A stretch of DNA of 64,000 bases from Halomonas elongata DSM 2581 (GCF_000196875.2 NC_014532.2:558001-622000); one strand, 5' to 3'. Counted from the first letter of the stretch, positions 46,170 to 55,329 are shown. Numbers and translations are program-made. The notes: generated from the letters alone by a model not told the origin.

Positions 46170-47594
46170 ATGCATGATGATACGACACGACTGACACGGG
46201 TACTGGCGCGCAAGGATGTGCTGGCCCTGGCGTTCGGCGCGATGATTGGCTGGGGCTGGATCGTCATGACCGGCAACTGGATCCAGTCGGCCGGTAGCCT
46301 GGGGGCCATCGTCGCCTTTCTGCTGGGCGGTAGCGTGATCGTCCTGGTGGGACTGACCTATGCCGAACTGGCTTCGGCCATGCCGCAGGTGGGCGGCGAG
46401 CATGTCTACAGTTATCGGGCCCTGGGCCACTTCGCCTCTTTCCTGTGTACCTGGGCGATCACGCTTGGCTATGTCAGCGTCGTCTCCTTCGAGGCCGTGG
46501 CCTTGCCGACCGTGGTGGAGCATCTCTTCCCGGGGTATGCGGTGGGGCGGATGTGGACCATCGCCGGCTGGGACGTCAACGCCACCTGGGTGGCGGTCGG
46601 TGTGGCCGGCTCGGTGGCGATGACATGGATCAACTATCTCGGCGTGCGTACGGCGGCCCTGGTACAGAAGGTCGTGACCCTGCTGATCCTGGTGGTCGGC
46701 ATCATGTTCATCACCGGCGCCCTGTTCGAGGGCAACACCGCGACCCTGGAGCCGCTGTTCAATGTGCAGGAGGGCGTGATCGGCGGCATCATGGCGGTGA
46801 TCATCATGGTGCCGTTCATGTTCGTCGGCTTCGACGTGATCCCGCAGGCCGCCGAGGAGATCGACCTGCCGTTCCGGGAGATCGGCCGGGTGCTGATGAT
46901 CTCGGTGATCCTGGCGGTCTTCTGGTATGCCCTCATCATCCTCGGCACAGCCCTGATGCTCGACCCCTCCGCGCTGGCCGAGAGCTCGCTGGCGGTGCCC
47001 GATGCCATGCAGGCGGTCTTCCAGGCGCCCTGGGCCGGCAATCTGATGATCCTGGCGGGGATCGCCGGCATCATCACCAGCTGGAACGCCTTCTACATCG
47101 GCGGCTCGCGTGCCATCTACGCCCTGGCGCACGCCGGCATGCTGCCGGCTTTCCTCGCCAGGCTGCATCCCAAGCATCGCACGCCGACCAACGCCATCCT
47201 GGTCATGGGGCTGTTGTCGGCCATCGCGCCCTTCTTCGGTCGGCCGGCGCTGGTCTGGCTGGTGGTGGCCGGCGGCCTGGGCATCGTCATCGCCTATCTG
47301 TTCGTCGCCCTGTCCTTCGTCGTGCTGCGCCGCCGTGAGCCCGAATTGCATCGCCCGTTCCGCGTGCGCCACGGCAAGACCGTCGGGGCACTCTCGGTGC
47401 TGCTCTCCATCGCGCTGATCGGGCTCTATCTGCCCGGCAGCCCATCGTCACTGTCGATGGCGGAGTGGGGCATCTTTGCCGTCTGGATGCTGCTGGGCCT
47501 GGCCTTCTATGCGTGGTCGCGACGTCGTTATGGTGTGGCCTACAGCGACACCATGATGCGTCGTGAACTGGAGGGAGAGTCATCGTCGGGCTGA
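46170..47594 (+). CDS. APC-superfamily amino acid permease
   Basis: 474 residues with about 12 hydrophobic segments. The APC signature is in helix 1 (VLALAFGAMIGWGWIVMTGNW), and VPFMFVGFDVIPQAAEEIDLP in helix 6-7 has the conserved Gly-Phe-Asp and Glu-Glu. The start is either ATG 46170 (chosen) or the in-frame GTG at 46155; neither has a strong ribosome-binding site. It lies 40 bp before lhgO and is probably co-transcribed with it, so its substrate may be a precursor or relative of 2-hydroxyglutarate (inferred). Confidence 0.85.
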   Translation: MHDDTTRLTRVLARKDVLALAFGAMIGWGWIVMTGNWIQSAGSLGAIVAFLLGGSVIVLVGLTYAELASAMPQVGGEHVYSYRALGHFASFLCTWAITLGYVSVVSFEAVALPTVVEHLFPGYAVGRMWTIAGWDVNATWVAVGVAGSVAMTWINYLGVRTAALVQKVVTLLILVVGIMFITGALFEGNTATLEPLFNVQEGVIGGIMAVIIMVPFMFVGFDVIPQAAEEIDLPFREIGRVLMISVILAVFWYALIILGTALMLDPSALAESSLAVPDAMQAVFQAPWAGNLMILAGIAGIITSWNAFYIGGSRAIYALAHAGMLPAFLARLHPKHRTPTNAILVMGLLSAIAPFFGRPALVWLVVAGGLGIVIAYLFVALSFVVLRRREPELHRPFRVRHGKTVGALSVLLSIALIGLYLPGSPSSLSMAEWGIFAVWMLLGLAFYAWSRRRYGVAYSDTMMRRELEGESSSG

Positions 47595-47634
47595 TGCCGG
47601 CGTGGCCGCCGTTCATTCAACGATGAGGCAGGCG

Positions 47635-48831
47635 ATGCACGATTTCATCATCATCGGCGGGGGCATCCTCGGCATGTCGACCGCCATGCAGCTCAAGCAG
47701 GCCTACCCGGATCGGCGCATGCTGCTCGTGGAGAAGGAGCAGGCGCCGGCGTGCCACCAGTCCGGGCACAACAGTGGCGTGATCCATGCCGGTGTCTATT
47801 ACACGCCGGGCAGTCTCAAGGCACGCTTCTGTCTGGCGGGCAATCGCGCCACGCGCGAGTTCTGCGAGGCCCACGGCGTCGCGTACGAGATCTGCGGCAA
47901 GCTGCTGGTGGCCACCAGCGAGCTGGAAAAGCAGCGCATGGAAGCGCTCTGGGAGCGCACCGCCGCCAATGGGCTGGAACGCGAGTGGCTGAGCGGCGAG
48001 GCGCTGCGCGAGCGCGAGCCCAATATCACCGGCATCGGCGGCATCTTCGTGCCGTCCAGCGGCATCGTCGACTATGCCGCGGTGACGCGTGCCATGGCCG
48101 CCGAGTTCGAGCGTCTGGGCGGCGAGATTCGCTATGGCGCCGAAGTCTCCGGCCTGGAAGAGCGTCGCCGGGAGGTGGTGGTGACGACCTCGCAGGGCGA
48201 GTGTACCGGGCGCTATCTGGTGACCTGCTCCGGGCTGATGGCCGACCGCGTGATCCGCATGCTGGGACAGAAGCCGGGGTTCACCATCTGTCCCTTTCGC
48301 GGCGAATACTATGTGCTGCCCGAACGCCACAACGACATCGTCAACCATCTGATCTATCCGATTCCCGACCCTTCCATGCCGTTTCTCGGCGTGCACCTGA
48401 CCCGCATGATCGACGGCTCGGTCACCGTGGGGCCCAACGCCGTCCTGGCCTTCAAGCGCGAGGGGTATCGCCGCCGGGATGTCTCGCTGCGCGACCTCGC
48501 CGGCATGGCCGCCAATCCCGGTCTCCTCAAGGTGCTGGGCAGCAACCTGCGGCCGGGCCTCGCCGAGATGAAGAACTCCCTGCACAAGCGGGGTTACCTG
48601 GAGCTCGTGCGCAAGTACTGTCCGAGCCTGAGCCTGGACGACCTCGAGCCTTATCCGGCCGGCGTGAGGGCCCAGGCGGTGTCCCGGGACGGCAAGCTGG
48701 TCGACGACTTCCTGTTCGTCAACACGCCGCGCACGCTCAATGTGGGCAATGCGCCGTCGCCGGCGGCCACTTCGGCGTTGCCCATCGGCGCCCATATCGT
48801 CGAGAAACTCAAGAAGCAGGTGGCGGACTGA
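47635..48831 (+). CDS. lhgO: L-2-hydroxyglutarate oxidase
   Basis: FAD-dependent enzyme of the DAO family oxidising L-2-hydroxyglutarate to 2-oxoglutarate, in E. coli (LhgD/LhgO) linked to the quinone pool. 398 residues from the ATG at 47635. The dinucleotide-binding motif IIIGGGILGMSTAMQL is at the N-terminus, followed by HNSGVIHAGVYYTPGSLKARFC, a strong LhgO signature, and NVGNAPSPAATSALPIG near the C-terminus. Commonly found with csiD; here that gene is absent and an APC permease precedes it. Confidence 0.92.
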   Translation: MHDFIIIGGGILGMSTAMQLKQAYPDRRMLLVEKEQAPACHQSGHNSGVIHAGVYYTPGSLKARFCLAGNRATREFCEAHGVAYEICGKLLVATSELEKQRMEALWERTAANGLEREWLSGEALREREPNITGIGGIFVPSSGIVDYAAVTRAMAAEFERLGGEIRYGAEVSGLEERRREVVVTTSQGECTGRYLVTCSGLMADRVIRMLGQKPGFTICPFRGEYYVLPERHNDIVNHLIYPIPDPSMPFLGVHLTRMIDGSVTVGPNAVLAFKREGYRRRDVSLRDLAGMAANPGLLKVLGSNLRPGLAEMKNSLHKRGYLELVRKYCPSLSLDDLEPYPAGVRAQAVSRDGKLVDDFLFVNTPRTLNVGNAPSPAATSALPIGAHIVEKLKKQVAD

Positions 48832-48982
48832 ACGGCATACGACCTTGGAGACTTGCCTGCCAGCCCCGCAAGCGTGGAAATGATGGCTGGCCCCTCCTGC
48901 GGGGGGCTGCTAGGGTCTTTCGAGGCGGCCGAAGCCGTCGTCACTAACGATAATGACAGTTGAATGGCAACGGAGGTTATTC

Positions 48983-49945
48983 ATGCGCGCTCTCAAGTAT
49001 GCTCTGGCGGCTTCGCTTTTGGTGGCTGCGCCCGCCGCAGTGGCCCAGCAGCAGCTTTCCATCGCCACCGGCGGTACCGGCGGTACCTATTATCCTTACG
49101 GCGGTGGCCTGGCCGAGCTGATCAAGGAACACATCGACGGCTATGACGCCGTGGCCGAGGTGACCGGCGCCTCGGTGGAGAACATGGGGCTGGTCTGGCG
49201 CGGTGACTCCGACATGGCGCTGGCCCTGGCCGATACGGTCTACCAGGCCTATAACGGCACCGGCGACTTCGAGGGCCGCCAGCTCGAGAACATCCGGGCC
49301 CTGGCCTCCGTCTATCCCAACGCCGTGCAGATCGTGACCATGGCGGATTCCGGCATCGAGTCCCTGCAGGATCTCGAGGGCAAGATCGTCTCGGTGGGTG
49401 CGCCGGGAAGCGGCACCGAACTCAATGCCCGGGCCGTGCTGGAAACCAATGGCATCAGCTACGACGATTTCGAGGCACGCCGTCTCAACTTCAACGAGAC
49501 CGCCGATGCCCTGCGCGACGGCGACATCGATGCCGGCTTCTGGAGCGTGGGTCCGCCCACCAGCTCGATCATGAACCTGGCCACCACCCGCGACATTCGC
49601 CTGATCGGCCTGAGCGACGAGGAAGTCGCCAATGCCCGCGAGGAAGTGCCGGTATTCGCGCCCTATGAGCTGCGTGCCGGGCTCTACGAGGGCATGGAGG
49701 AGCCGGTACAGACCATCGGCATTCCCAACATCCTGGCCACCAACGCCGAGATGGACGAGGAACTGGCCTATCAGATCACCAAGACACTGTTCGAGCACAC
49801 CGATCAGTTGATCGCCATCCATCCGGCGGCCAATGACACCACCATGAAGTTCAGCGTCGACTCCACGCCCATTGCCTTCCATCCGGGCGCGCTGCGCTAC
49901 TACGAGGAACAAGGGGCCGAGATCGAGGATCGTCAGCGTCCGTGA
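48983..49945 (+). CDS. TAXI-family TRAP solute-binding protein
   Basis: 320 residues from the ATG at 48983, 6 nt behind GGAGG. A signal peptide ends at AAVAQQQ (about residue 22). The TAXI signature GGTGGTYYPYGGGLA follows at once, with VGAPGSGTELNARAVLE and an AGFWSVGPPTSS stretch (here DAGFWSVGPPTSS). TAXI proteins feed fused TRAP permeases and bind acids such as glutamate or 2-oxoglutarate. Its stop overlaps the DUF1850 start, and the permease follows. Confidence 0.92.
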   Translation: MRALKYALAASLLVAAPAAVAQQQLSIATGGTGGTYYPYGGGLAELIKEHIDGYDAVAEVTGASVENMGLVWRGDSDMALALADTVYQAYNGTGDFEGRQLENIRALASVYPNAVQIVTMADSGIESLQDLEGKIVSVGAPGSGTELNARAVLETNGISYDDFEARRLNFNETADALRDGDIDAGFWSVGPPTSSIMNLATTRDIRLIGLSDEEVANAREEVPVFAPYELRAGLYEGMEEPVQTIGIPNILATNAEMDEELAYQITKTLFEHTDQLIAIHPAANDTTMKFSVDSTPIAFHPGALRYYEEQGAEIEDRQRP

Positions 49946-50535
49946 GGGGGCGACGAATCCAACTGATAGCGGGGCGGGCTCGAGGGTCCGCCCTGCTGCT
50001 GTGGCTGGCATGGGCGCTGGTGTCGCTGCCGGCGCAGGCCGCTTGCCCGGAGTATGAACTGAGGGTGAGCGACGCCGAGGGGCAGCCGCTGGTGAGCCTG
50101 CCGATGCCGGAAGGCGCCGGCTGGTGCCTGGCCTGGAATCATTCGGTGGAGGGCTTCGCCGTGCATGATTGCTACCGCAATGTCGGTGGGCATATGGTGC
50201 TGGAGCGCAGTCATCTGCCGGATTTCGCCGCCGGGCTCGACCACATTCCCGGACGTGGGCGCCAGGTCTCCGATGGCCAGGGCGGTTACTGGATCGAGGA
50301 TATCGACGAGCCGGTTCCCGGGGATCGCTATCGCCTGCGCGTCGGTGCCATGCGCGTCGATCATCGACTGGTGCGCCATGGCGAACCGAGTCTGCGGAGC
50401 CTGCTCGAGCGCTCGCGAGATCAGGGCTGCGGCATCGACGAGGACATGCTCGCCGGTGACGGTCCCGTCGTGATCAGCCTCAGCGAACTGGCCGCCAATG
50501 AAGGCGTGACCATCGGCCTTTATTCCAAACACTGA
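49942..50535 (+). CDS. DUF1850 protein associated with TAXI-TRAP system
   Basis: 197 residues starting with GTG at 49942 (4-nt overlap with the upstream stop). An N-terminal hydrophobic segment (SALLLWLAWALVSLPAQA) looks like a signal peptide. The mature domain carries the DUF1850 pattern: WCLAWNHSVEGFAVHDCYR and DFAAGLDHIPGRGRQVSD. Cys pairs suggest disulfides in the periplasm. DUF1850 genes are nearly always found between TAXI binding-protein and fused-permease genes, so it is likely a transport accessory; its biochemical role is unknown. Confidence 0.85.
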   Translation: MRGRRIQLIAGRARGSALLLWLAWALVSLPAQAACPEYELRVSDAEGQPLVSLPMPEGAGWCLAWNHSVEGFAVHDCYRNVGGHMVLERSHLPDFAAGLDHIPGRGRQVSDGQGGYWIEDIDEPVPGDRYRLRVGAMRVDHRLVRHGEPSLRSLLERSRDQGCGIDEDMLAGDGPVVISLSELAANEGVTIGLYSKH

Positions 50536-50593
50536 CATCGTCGCCTCGGCCGAAAAATCGGGCGACGCCTCATCCCGTTGCGAGAGACTCTTC

Positions 50594-52600
50594 ATGAGCG
50601 ATTCGGGCAATTCTCCCGTCATTCCCGGCAGCCAGGCCAAGCATTCGTGGCTCGTGCTCAGACTGATCAGCCTGGTGGCCATCGGACTTTCGCTGTTCCA
50701 GCTCTACTCCGCCGGCATCGAGCCCCTGGGGCTCTTCTACCAGCGCAGCATCCACCTGGCGCTGATCATGATGCTGGCCTTCTTGATGTTCCCCGTATTC
50801 GGCCCCAGCCGGCCCAGGGGCGTGGTCGGGGGGCTGATCGACCTGGTGTTCTTCGCCGGGGCGGTGATCACCGGGGGCTACCTGGTGCTGTATCTCGACG
50901 AGATCATCAATCGCGCCGGGTTCTGGACCCAGACCGACATCGTGATCGGCTGCATCGCCACCGTCACCGTGCTCGAGGCGAGCCGCCGCGCAGTGGGGCT
51001 CGGCATGACGGTGATCGGCGTGCTCGCCATTCTCTATGCCTTCGCCGGGGCGCGTGGCGAGCTGCCCTGGCTCGGCGAGTGGCTGCCCGGCATCCTCGAG
51101 CATCGCGGCTATAGCCTGGATCGCCTGGTCGGCCAGCTCTATCTGGGGCAGGAGGGCATCTTCGGCCTGCCCATGGGGGTGGCGGCCACCTATATCTTCA
51201 TCTTCGTGTTGTTCGGCGCCTTTCTCGAGATCACCGGCGCCGGCAAGTTCTTCATCGACCTGGCCTATGCGGCCACCGGTCGGCAGCGCGGCGGTCCGGC
51301 CAAGGCGGCGGTCATCGCTTCGGCCGGCATGGGCTCGATTTCGGGCAGTGCCATCGCCAATGTGGTGACTACCGGCGCCTTCACCATCCCGCTGATGAAG
51401 CGCCTGGGCTATCGGCCGCATCAGGCCGGCGGCATCGAGGCGGCGGCGTCCACCGGTGGGCAGATCATGCCGCCGCTGATGGGGGCCGGGGCCTTCCTGA
51501 TCGCCGAATACACGCGCATGCCGTATCTGGAGGTGGTCAAGGTCAGCATCCTGCCGGCGGTCATGTACTTCTCCACCGTCTATCTATTCGTGCATATCAT
51601 TGCCCTGAAACAGGGCATGAAGGGCATGAGCAAGGACGAGCTGCCGCAGATGCGCGACGTGCTGGGGGCCGGGTGGCACTTCCTGCTGCCGCTGGCGGTG
51701 CTGGTGTGGCTGCTGGTGCAGAACCTGTCGCCGATGCGGGTCGGCTATTACGCCATCCTGACCATGCTGGCGGTGGCGATCCTGCGCTTTGTCATCTGGA
51801 TGGTCTTCGTGGCGCCCAAGCAAGGGCAGCCCGTCACGGCGAGTGCTCTGAAGCTTGCCGTGCGCAATGGGGTGCTCAAGCTGCTCGAAGGGCTCGAACT
51901 CGGTGCCCGAAATGCCGTGGCGGTTTCCATGGCCTGCGCCGTGGCCGGGATCATCGTCGGCGTGGTGGGGCTCACCGGTCTGGGCCTGAAGTTCTCGGCG
52001 ATGATGATGGCCTTCTCCAACGGCCACCTGTTGCTGGCGCTGGTGATGGTGCTGCTGGCCAGCCTGGTGCTGGGCATGGGGCTGCCGGTGACTGCCAGCT
52101 ACATCGTGCTGATCGTTCTGGTGGGGCCGGCGCTGACCAGCGAGTTCGGGGTTCCGCTGCTGATCGCCCACCTGGTGGTGTTCTGGTACTCCCAGGATTC
52201 CAACGTCACGCCGCCCATTGCCCTGGCCGGCTTTGCCGGGGCGGCGATCGCGGGCAGCAAGCCCATGGATACGGGCTTCCAGGCCTGGAAGTTCGCCAAG
52301 GGGCTCTACCTGATTCCGCTGTTCATGGTCTACAACCCGGAGATCATCATGGGCGGCCCCTGGCCGCTGCTGGTATGGACGGCGCTGGCCGGCTTCCTGG
52401 CCCTGGGGGCCTTCGCCGCGGCCCTGGAGGGGTATCTGTTCACCCGCATGTCGGTGCCGGTGCGTCTGGTGCTGCTGCCGGCGATTGTCGCCGCCTTCTA
52501 CCCGAGCCTGGTGGCCGAGGTCATCGGAGTGGCGGTGATGGTCGTGGCGCTCGGCGGCAACTGGCTGGCCAGTCGCCGCCAGGCGCTAGCCACGGGCTAG
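50594..52600 (+). CDS. TRAP transporter fused 4TM/12TM permease
   Basis: 668 residues, the DctQ-like and DctM-like permease parts fused in one chain as is normal for TAXI systems. About 16-18 hydrophobic segments. Key stretches: GLPMGVAATYIFIFVLFGAF, then ASAGMGSISGSAIANVVTTGAFTIPLMKRLGY, then EAAASTGGQIMPPLMGAGAFLIAEY, all conserved in this family. The ATG at 50594 lies 58 bp after the DUF1850 stop. Together with the TAXI protein it forms a sodium-driven organic acid importer, possibly for the substrate used by LhgO upstream. Confidence 0.92.
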   Translation: MSDSGNSPVIPGSQAKHSWLVLRLISLVAIGLSLFQLYSAGIEPLGLFYQRSIHLALIMMLAFLMFPVFGPSRPRGVVGGLIDLVFFAGAVITGGYLVLYLDEIINRAGFWTQTDIVIGCIATVTVLEASRRAVGLGMTVIGVLAILYAFAGARGELPWLGEWLPGILEHRGYSLDRLVGQLYLGQEGIFGLPMGVAATYIFIFVLFGAFLEITGAGKFFIDLAYAATGRQRGGPAKAAVIASAGMGSISGSAIANVVTTGAFTIPLMKRLGYRPHQAGGIEAAASTGGQIMPPLMGAGAFLIAEYTRMPYLEVVKVSILPAVMYFSTVYLFVHIIALKQGMKGMSKDELPQMRDVLGAGWHFLLPLAVLVWLLVQNLSPMRVGYYAILTMLAVAILRFVIWMVFVAPKQGQPVTASALKLAVRNGVLKLLEGLELGARNAVAVSMACAVAGIIVGVVGLTGLGLKFSAMMMAFSNGHLLLALVMVLLASLVLGMGLPVTASYIVLIVLVGPALTSEFGVPLLIAHLVVFWYSQDSNVTPPIALAGFAGAAIAGSKPMDTGFQAWKFAKGLYLIPLFMVYNPEIIMGGPWPLLVWTALAGFLALGAFAAALEGYLFTRMSVPVRLVLLPAIVAAFYPSLVAEVIGVAVMVVALGGNWLASRRQALATG

Positions 52601-52601
52601 C

Positions 52602-52657
52602 GGTCTGTATGAAAAGTGCCTGAATCACCTTCGCTCGTCGACTTTTCATACCAGACC
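52602..52657. repeat. Long imperfect inverted repeat after TRAP permease gene
   Basis: GGTCTGTATGAAAAGT (52602-52617) pairs with ACTTTTCATACCAGACC (52641-52657) with one bulge. Its right side ends near a second hairpin at 52686. It could be a terminator for the TRAP operon or a REP-like unit. Confidence 0.55.
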
Positions 52658-52685
52658 TAGCGCTCCATGGCGTGGTGCGTAACGC

Positions 52686-52721
52686 AAGGGCCCCGTTCGA
52701 GTCGCCTCGAACGGGGCCCTT
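52686..52721. terminator. 16-bp perfect hairpin between convergent genes
   Basis: Arms AAGGGCCCCGTTCGAG (52686-52701) and CTCGAACGGGGCCCTT (52706-52721) with a TCGC loop. Located between the convergent TRAP permease and lipoprotein genes; no long T-tract, but stem stability and position favour a bidirectional terminator. Confidence 0.75.
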
Positions 52722-52738
52722 CGCTGCAGCTTGCTGGG

Positions 52739-53401
52739 TTATTGCGTGGCGGTTTCGCCTGCCGGTGCCGGTTCCTGCATGTCGGCGGCCTGTTCGTTGA
52801 CTTCGTCCAGTGAATCGGCGGTGTCGCCCTGGGCATCGGCGTTTTCCGCTTCTTCCTGCAACATGTCCTCCTGGGCCTCTTGCAGGCTTTCGCCGTCCGG
52901 AGTGGTGTTCACCGGTTCCAGGACCAGGGTGATCGGGCCTTGCTTGGCATCGGGACCGACCTCGACGGTATGACGGGAAGTCGTGGTCCAGAGCAGCTCG
53001 CCCTTGTCGCCATGCAGGGCTGCGCGCAGGCCATGAGTGTGCTTGGGATCCACGTCGGCGGCGTCGTAGTCGAGGTGAAACTCCACCGGATCCTCGTTGC
53101 CGGGTGTCACGCTGGTCTCGGCGATGGTAGTTGCCGGGGCGTCGGCCCGGGAGATATCGCGCAGGCTGATCGTGACTTCGGCTCCGTCGGGCAGCGGTAC
53201 GTCGGTGGCGGAGAACTCCAGCACGCCTTCGAGGCTGCGGGTGATGGATGCCTCGCTCTGGTCATCCTGGGCCGAGGCATTGGCCTGCTGTTCGGCCTGG
53301 GTGCTCTCGGCATTGTCCTGCTCGGCCTCCTTGGCGTCGTCGCAACCGGCCAGGATCAAGGTTCCTGTCAGGGCGGCGATCAGTAGCAGGGGACGTTTCA
53401 T
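52739..53401 (-). CDS. YbaY-like lipoprotein
   Basis: 220 residues from the ATG at 53401, 7 nt behind GGAG. Signal peptide with lipobox LILAGC (Cys about 19). A Gln/Glu/Ala-rich linker is followed by a YbaY/YscW-type beta-sandwich domain (about 55-160): LEGVLEFSATDVPLPDGAEVTISLRDIS and VEFHLDYDAADVDPKHTHGLRAAL. The C-terminal 50 residues are highly acidic and low-complexity, beyond the usual family end. Members are outer-membrane lipoproteins of unknown role. Confidence 0.78.
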   Translation of the reverse strand: MKRPLLLIAALTGTLILAGCDDAKEAEQDNAESTQAEQQANASAQDDQSEASITRSLEGVLEFSATDVPLPDGAEVTISLRDISRADAPATTIAETSVTPGNEDPVEFHLDYDAADVDPKHTHGLRAALHGDKGELLWTTTSRHTVEVGPDAKQGPITLVLEPVNTTPDGESLQEAQEDMLQEEAENADAQGDTADSLDEVNEQAADMQEPAPAGETATQ

Positions 53402-53593
53402 GGGCATGCTCCGTAACGGGAAAAGGTGATAAGAAGAAAGGTGATGAGTAACTGGGTTGCTGGCGCCGACGTTGAGACTTGATATTACCAATCAAGTTCG
53501 CAAGATGCGTGAAATCCGTTGTCGCATGGTAGCGACGATGTGCTGCGCCAGCGGCCGACGAAACGGGGAGAGGTAGGCGCGGCGCGGCTCTGC

Positions 53594-53599
53594 TAGAAT
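53594..53599 (+). promoter_or_regulatory. Probable -10 element of the purEK promoter
   Basis: TAGAAT lies 86 bp before the purE start, just upstream of the leader hairpin at 53624-53644. No convincing -35 box was seen and no PurR palindrome was recognised. Confidence 0.4.
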
Positions 53600-53623
53600 T
53601 GCCCACTTCCACTTTTCCACGTG

Positions 53624-53644
53624 CCGAATGGCCTCGCCATTCGG
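53624..53644 (+). promoter_or_regulatory. Leader hairpin upstream of purE
   Basis: CCGAATGG and CCATTCGG form a perfect 8-bp stem with a 5-nt loop, 41 bp before the purE ATG, followed by a T-rich stretch (TGTTTTGTGAATGTTTTTT). It might be a leader terminator or an mRNA-stability element. No known purine riboswitch core is present. Confidence 0.4.
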
Positions 53645-53684
53645 TGGTGTCATTGTTTTGTGAATGTTTTTTCAGGAGCCCTGG

Positions 53685-54194
53685 ATGCCAGCAAACGAGT
53701 CGCCGCGCGTCGGCGTGATCATGGGATCGAAGTCCGATTGGCCTGTCATGGAGCATGCCGTCGACATGCTCGAGCGCCTGGGCGTGGCCTGCGAGACCCG
53801 GGTGGTCTCGGCCCATCGTACCCCCGATCTGCTGTTCGATTACGCCAAGTCCGCCGCCGAGCGTGGCCTTCAGGTGATCATCGCCGGCGCCGGCGGTGCG
53901 GCCCACCTGCCGGGCATGGTGGCCTCGCAGACGGCGCTGCCGGTGCTGGGAGTGCCGGTCGAGTCCAAGTCGCTGAAGGGGCTGGATTCCCTGTTGTCGA
54001 TCGTGCAGATGCCCGGCGGGGTGTCCGTGGGCACCCTGGCGATCGGCAAGGCCGGTGCCACCAATGCGGGCCTGCTGGCCGCGCAGATCGTCGGCCTGCA
54101 GGATGCCAAGGTGCGCGAGGCGGTGGAAGCCTTCCGCGCCGAACAGGCCCGCAATGTGCTGGACAATCCCGATCCGCGTCCGGATTCACAGTGA
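53685..54194 (+). CDS. purE: N5-carboxyaminoimidazole ribonucleotide mutase
   Basis: Class I PurE, converts N5-CAIR to CAIR in purine synthesis. 169 residues from the ATG at 53685. Substrate-binding motifs are [13 protein letters not shown] (residues 10-22), SAHRTPD and [12 protein letters not shown], with the catalytic His in the last one. The ATG is preceded by CAGGAG. It is followed 22 bp later by purK, the usual PurE/PurK pair. Confidence 0.95.
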   Translation: MPANESPRVGVIMGSKSDWPVMEHAVDMLERLGVACETRVVSAHRTPDLLFDYAKSAAERGLQVIIAGAGGAAHLPGMVASQTALPVLGVPVESKSLKGLDSLLSIVQMPGGVSVGTLAIGKAGATNAGLLAAQIVGLQDAKVREAVEAFRAEQARNVLDNPDPRPDSQ

Positions 54195-54216
54195 TCGCAG
54201 CGAGGTAAGCCAAGCA

Positions 54217-55329
54217 ATGAATATCGGTGTACTGGGAGCCGGCCAGCTGGGCCGGATGCTGGCCCTGGCGGGCTACCCGCTGGCCAATCGCTTCACCTTC
54301 CTCGATACCACCGGCCATCCCAGCGCCGGCATCGGCGATGTCATGGTGGATACCGACCAGAAGCATCTGGCCGACTTCCTGGCCAAGGTCGACCTGGTCA
54401 CCTATGAGTTCGAGCACCTGCCGGTGCCGCTGGTCCAGGCCATCGAGGAACACAAGCCCGTTCACCCCTCCAGCGAGGCGATTCGGATCTGCCAGAACCG
54501 TGCCGAGGAGAAGGCGCTGTTCGATCGCCTGGGAATCCCCACGCCGGCCTATCGCCTGGTGGACAGCGCCGAAGCGCTGGAAGACGCGGTACGCGAGCTG
54601 GGAACGCCGGTGGTCGCCAAGTCGGTGACCGAAGGCTATGACGGCAAGGGCCAGGCGGTGATCAAGACACCGTCCGAGGCTGCCGAGGCCTGGCGGTCGA
54701 TCAATCATCCCCGGCTGATCGTCGAGGCCTTCGTCGATTTCGTGCGCGAGGTGTCGATCATCGCCGTACGCGGGCGCGACGGTCAGGTGGTCTTCTACCC
54801 GATGGCCGAGAACCTCCACGTGGACGGCATCCTGCGCTACTCGCTGGCGCCCATGCCGGATCTCGATGCCGCCATTCAGGACACCGCCGATGGCTATATC
54901 CGGGCGCTGCTCGACGAGCTCGATTACGTCGGCGTGCTGACCCTGGAACTCTTCCAGACGCCCGATGGCGGGCTGCTGGCCAACGAGATGGCGCCCCGGG
55001 TGCACAACTCCGGCCACTGGACCATGGATGGCGCGGTGACCAGCCAGTTCGAGAACCATCTGCGTGCCATTCAGGGCCTGCCGCTCGGCGATACCGCCGC
55101 CCGGATGCCGTCGTGCATGGTCAATGTCATCGGCCAGGAAGGCGAAGCGGCGCGCTTGCTCGAGATTGAAGACGCCCACCTGCACCGCTACGACAAGGGC
55201 GAACGCCCCGGGCGCAAGCTGGCCCACGTCAACCTGCTGGCGCCGACCCATGCCGAGCTGATCGAGAAAGTTCGTCGTTGCGCCGAACTGTTGCCCGGCG
55301 CACCGACACCGCGCTTCAGCTTCGAGTGA
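54217..55329 (+). CDS. purK: N5-carboxyaminoimidazole ribonucleotide synthase
   Basis: ATP-grasp enzyme making N5-CAIR from AIR, bicarbonate and ATP. 370 residues. Starts MNIGVLGAGQLGRML, typical of PurK; the ATP-grasp part has VAKSVTEGYDGKGQAV (glycine-rich loop) and LLANEMAPRVHNSGHWTMDG (metal and substrate binding). Start ATG at 54217 with a GAGG upstream; the same frame stays open to 54055 inside purE, but the family N-terminus fixes the start. Ends at a strong bidirectional terminator. Confidence 0.95.
   Translation: MNIGVLGAGQLGRMLALAGYPLANRFTFLDTTGHPSAGIGDVMVDTDQKHLADFLAKVDLVTYEFEHLPVPLVQAIEEHKPVHPSSEAIRICQNRAEEKALFDRLGIPTPAYRLVDSAEALEDAVRELGTPVVAKSVTEGYDGKGQAVIKTPSEAAEAWRSINHPRLIVEAFVDFVREVSIIAVRGRDGQVVFYPMAENLHVDGILRYSLAPMPDLDAAIQDTADGYIRALLDELDYVGVLTLELFQTPDGGLLANEMAPRVHNSGHWTMDGAVTSQFENHLRAIQGLPLGDTAARMPSCMVNVIGQEGEAARLLEIEDAHLHRYDKGERPGRKLAHVNLLAPTHAELIEKVRRCAELLPGAPTPRFSFE

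Noticed and set aside
53402..53684. PurR box upstream of purE
   Set aside because: No ACGCAAACGTTTGCGT-like palindrome found by eye.
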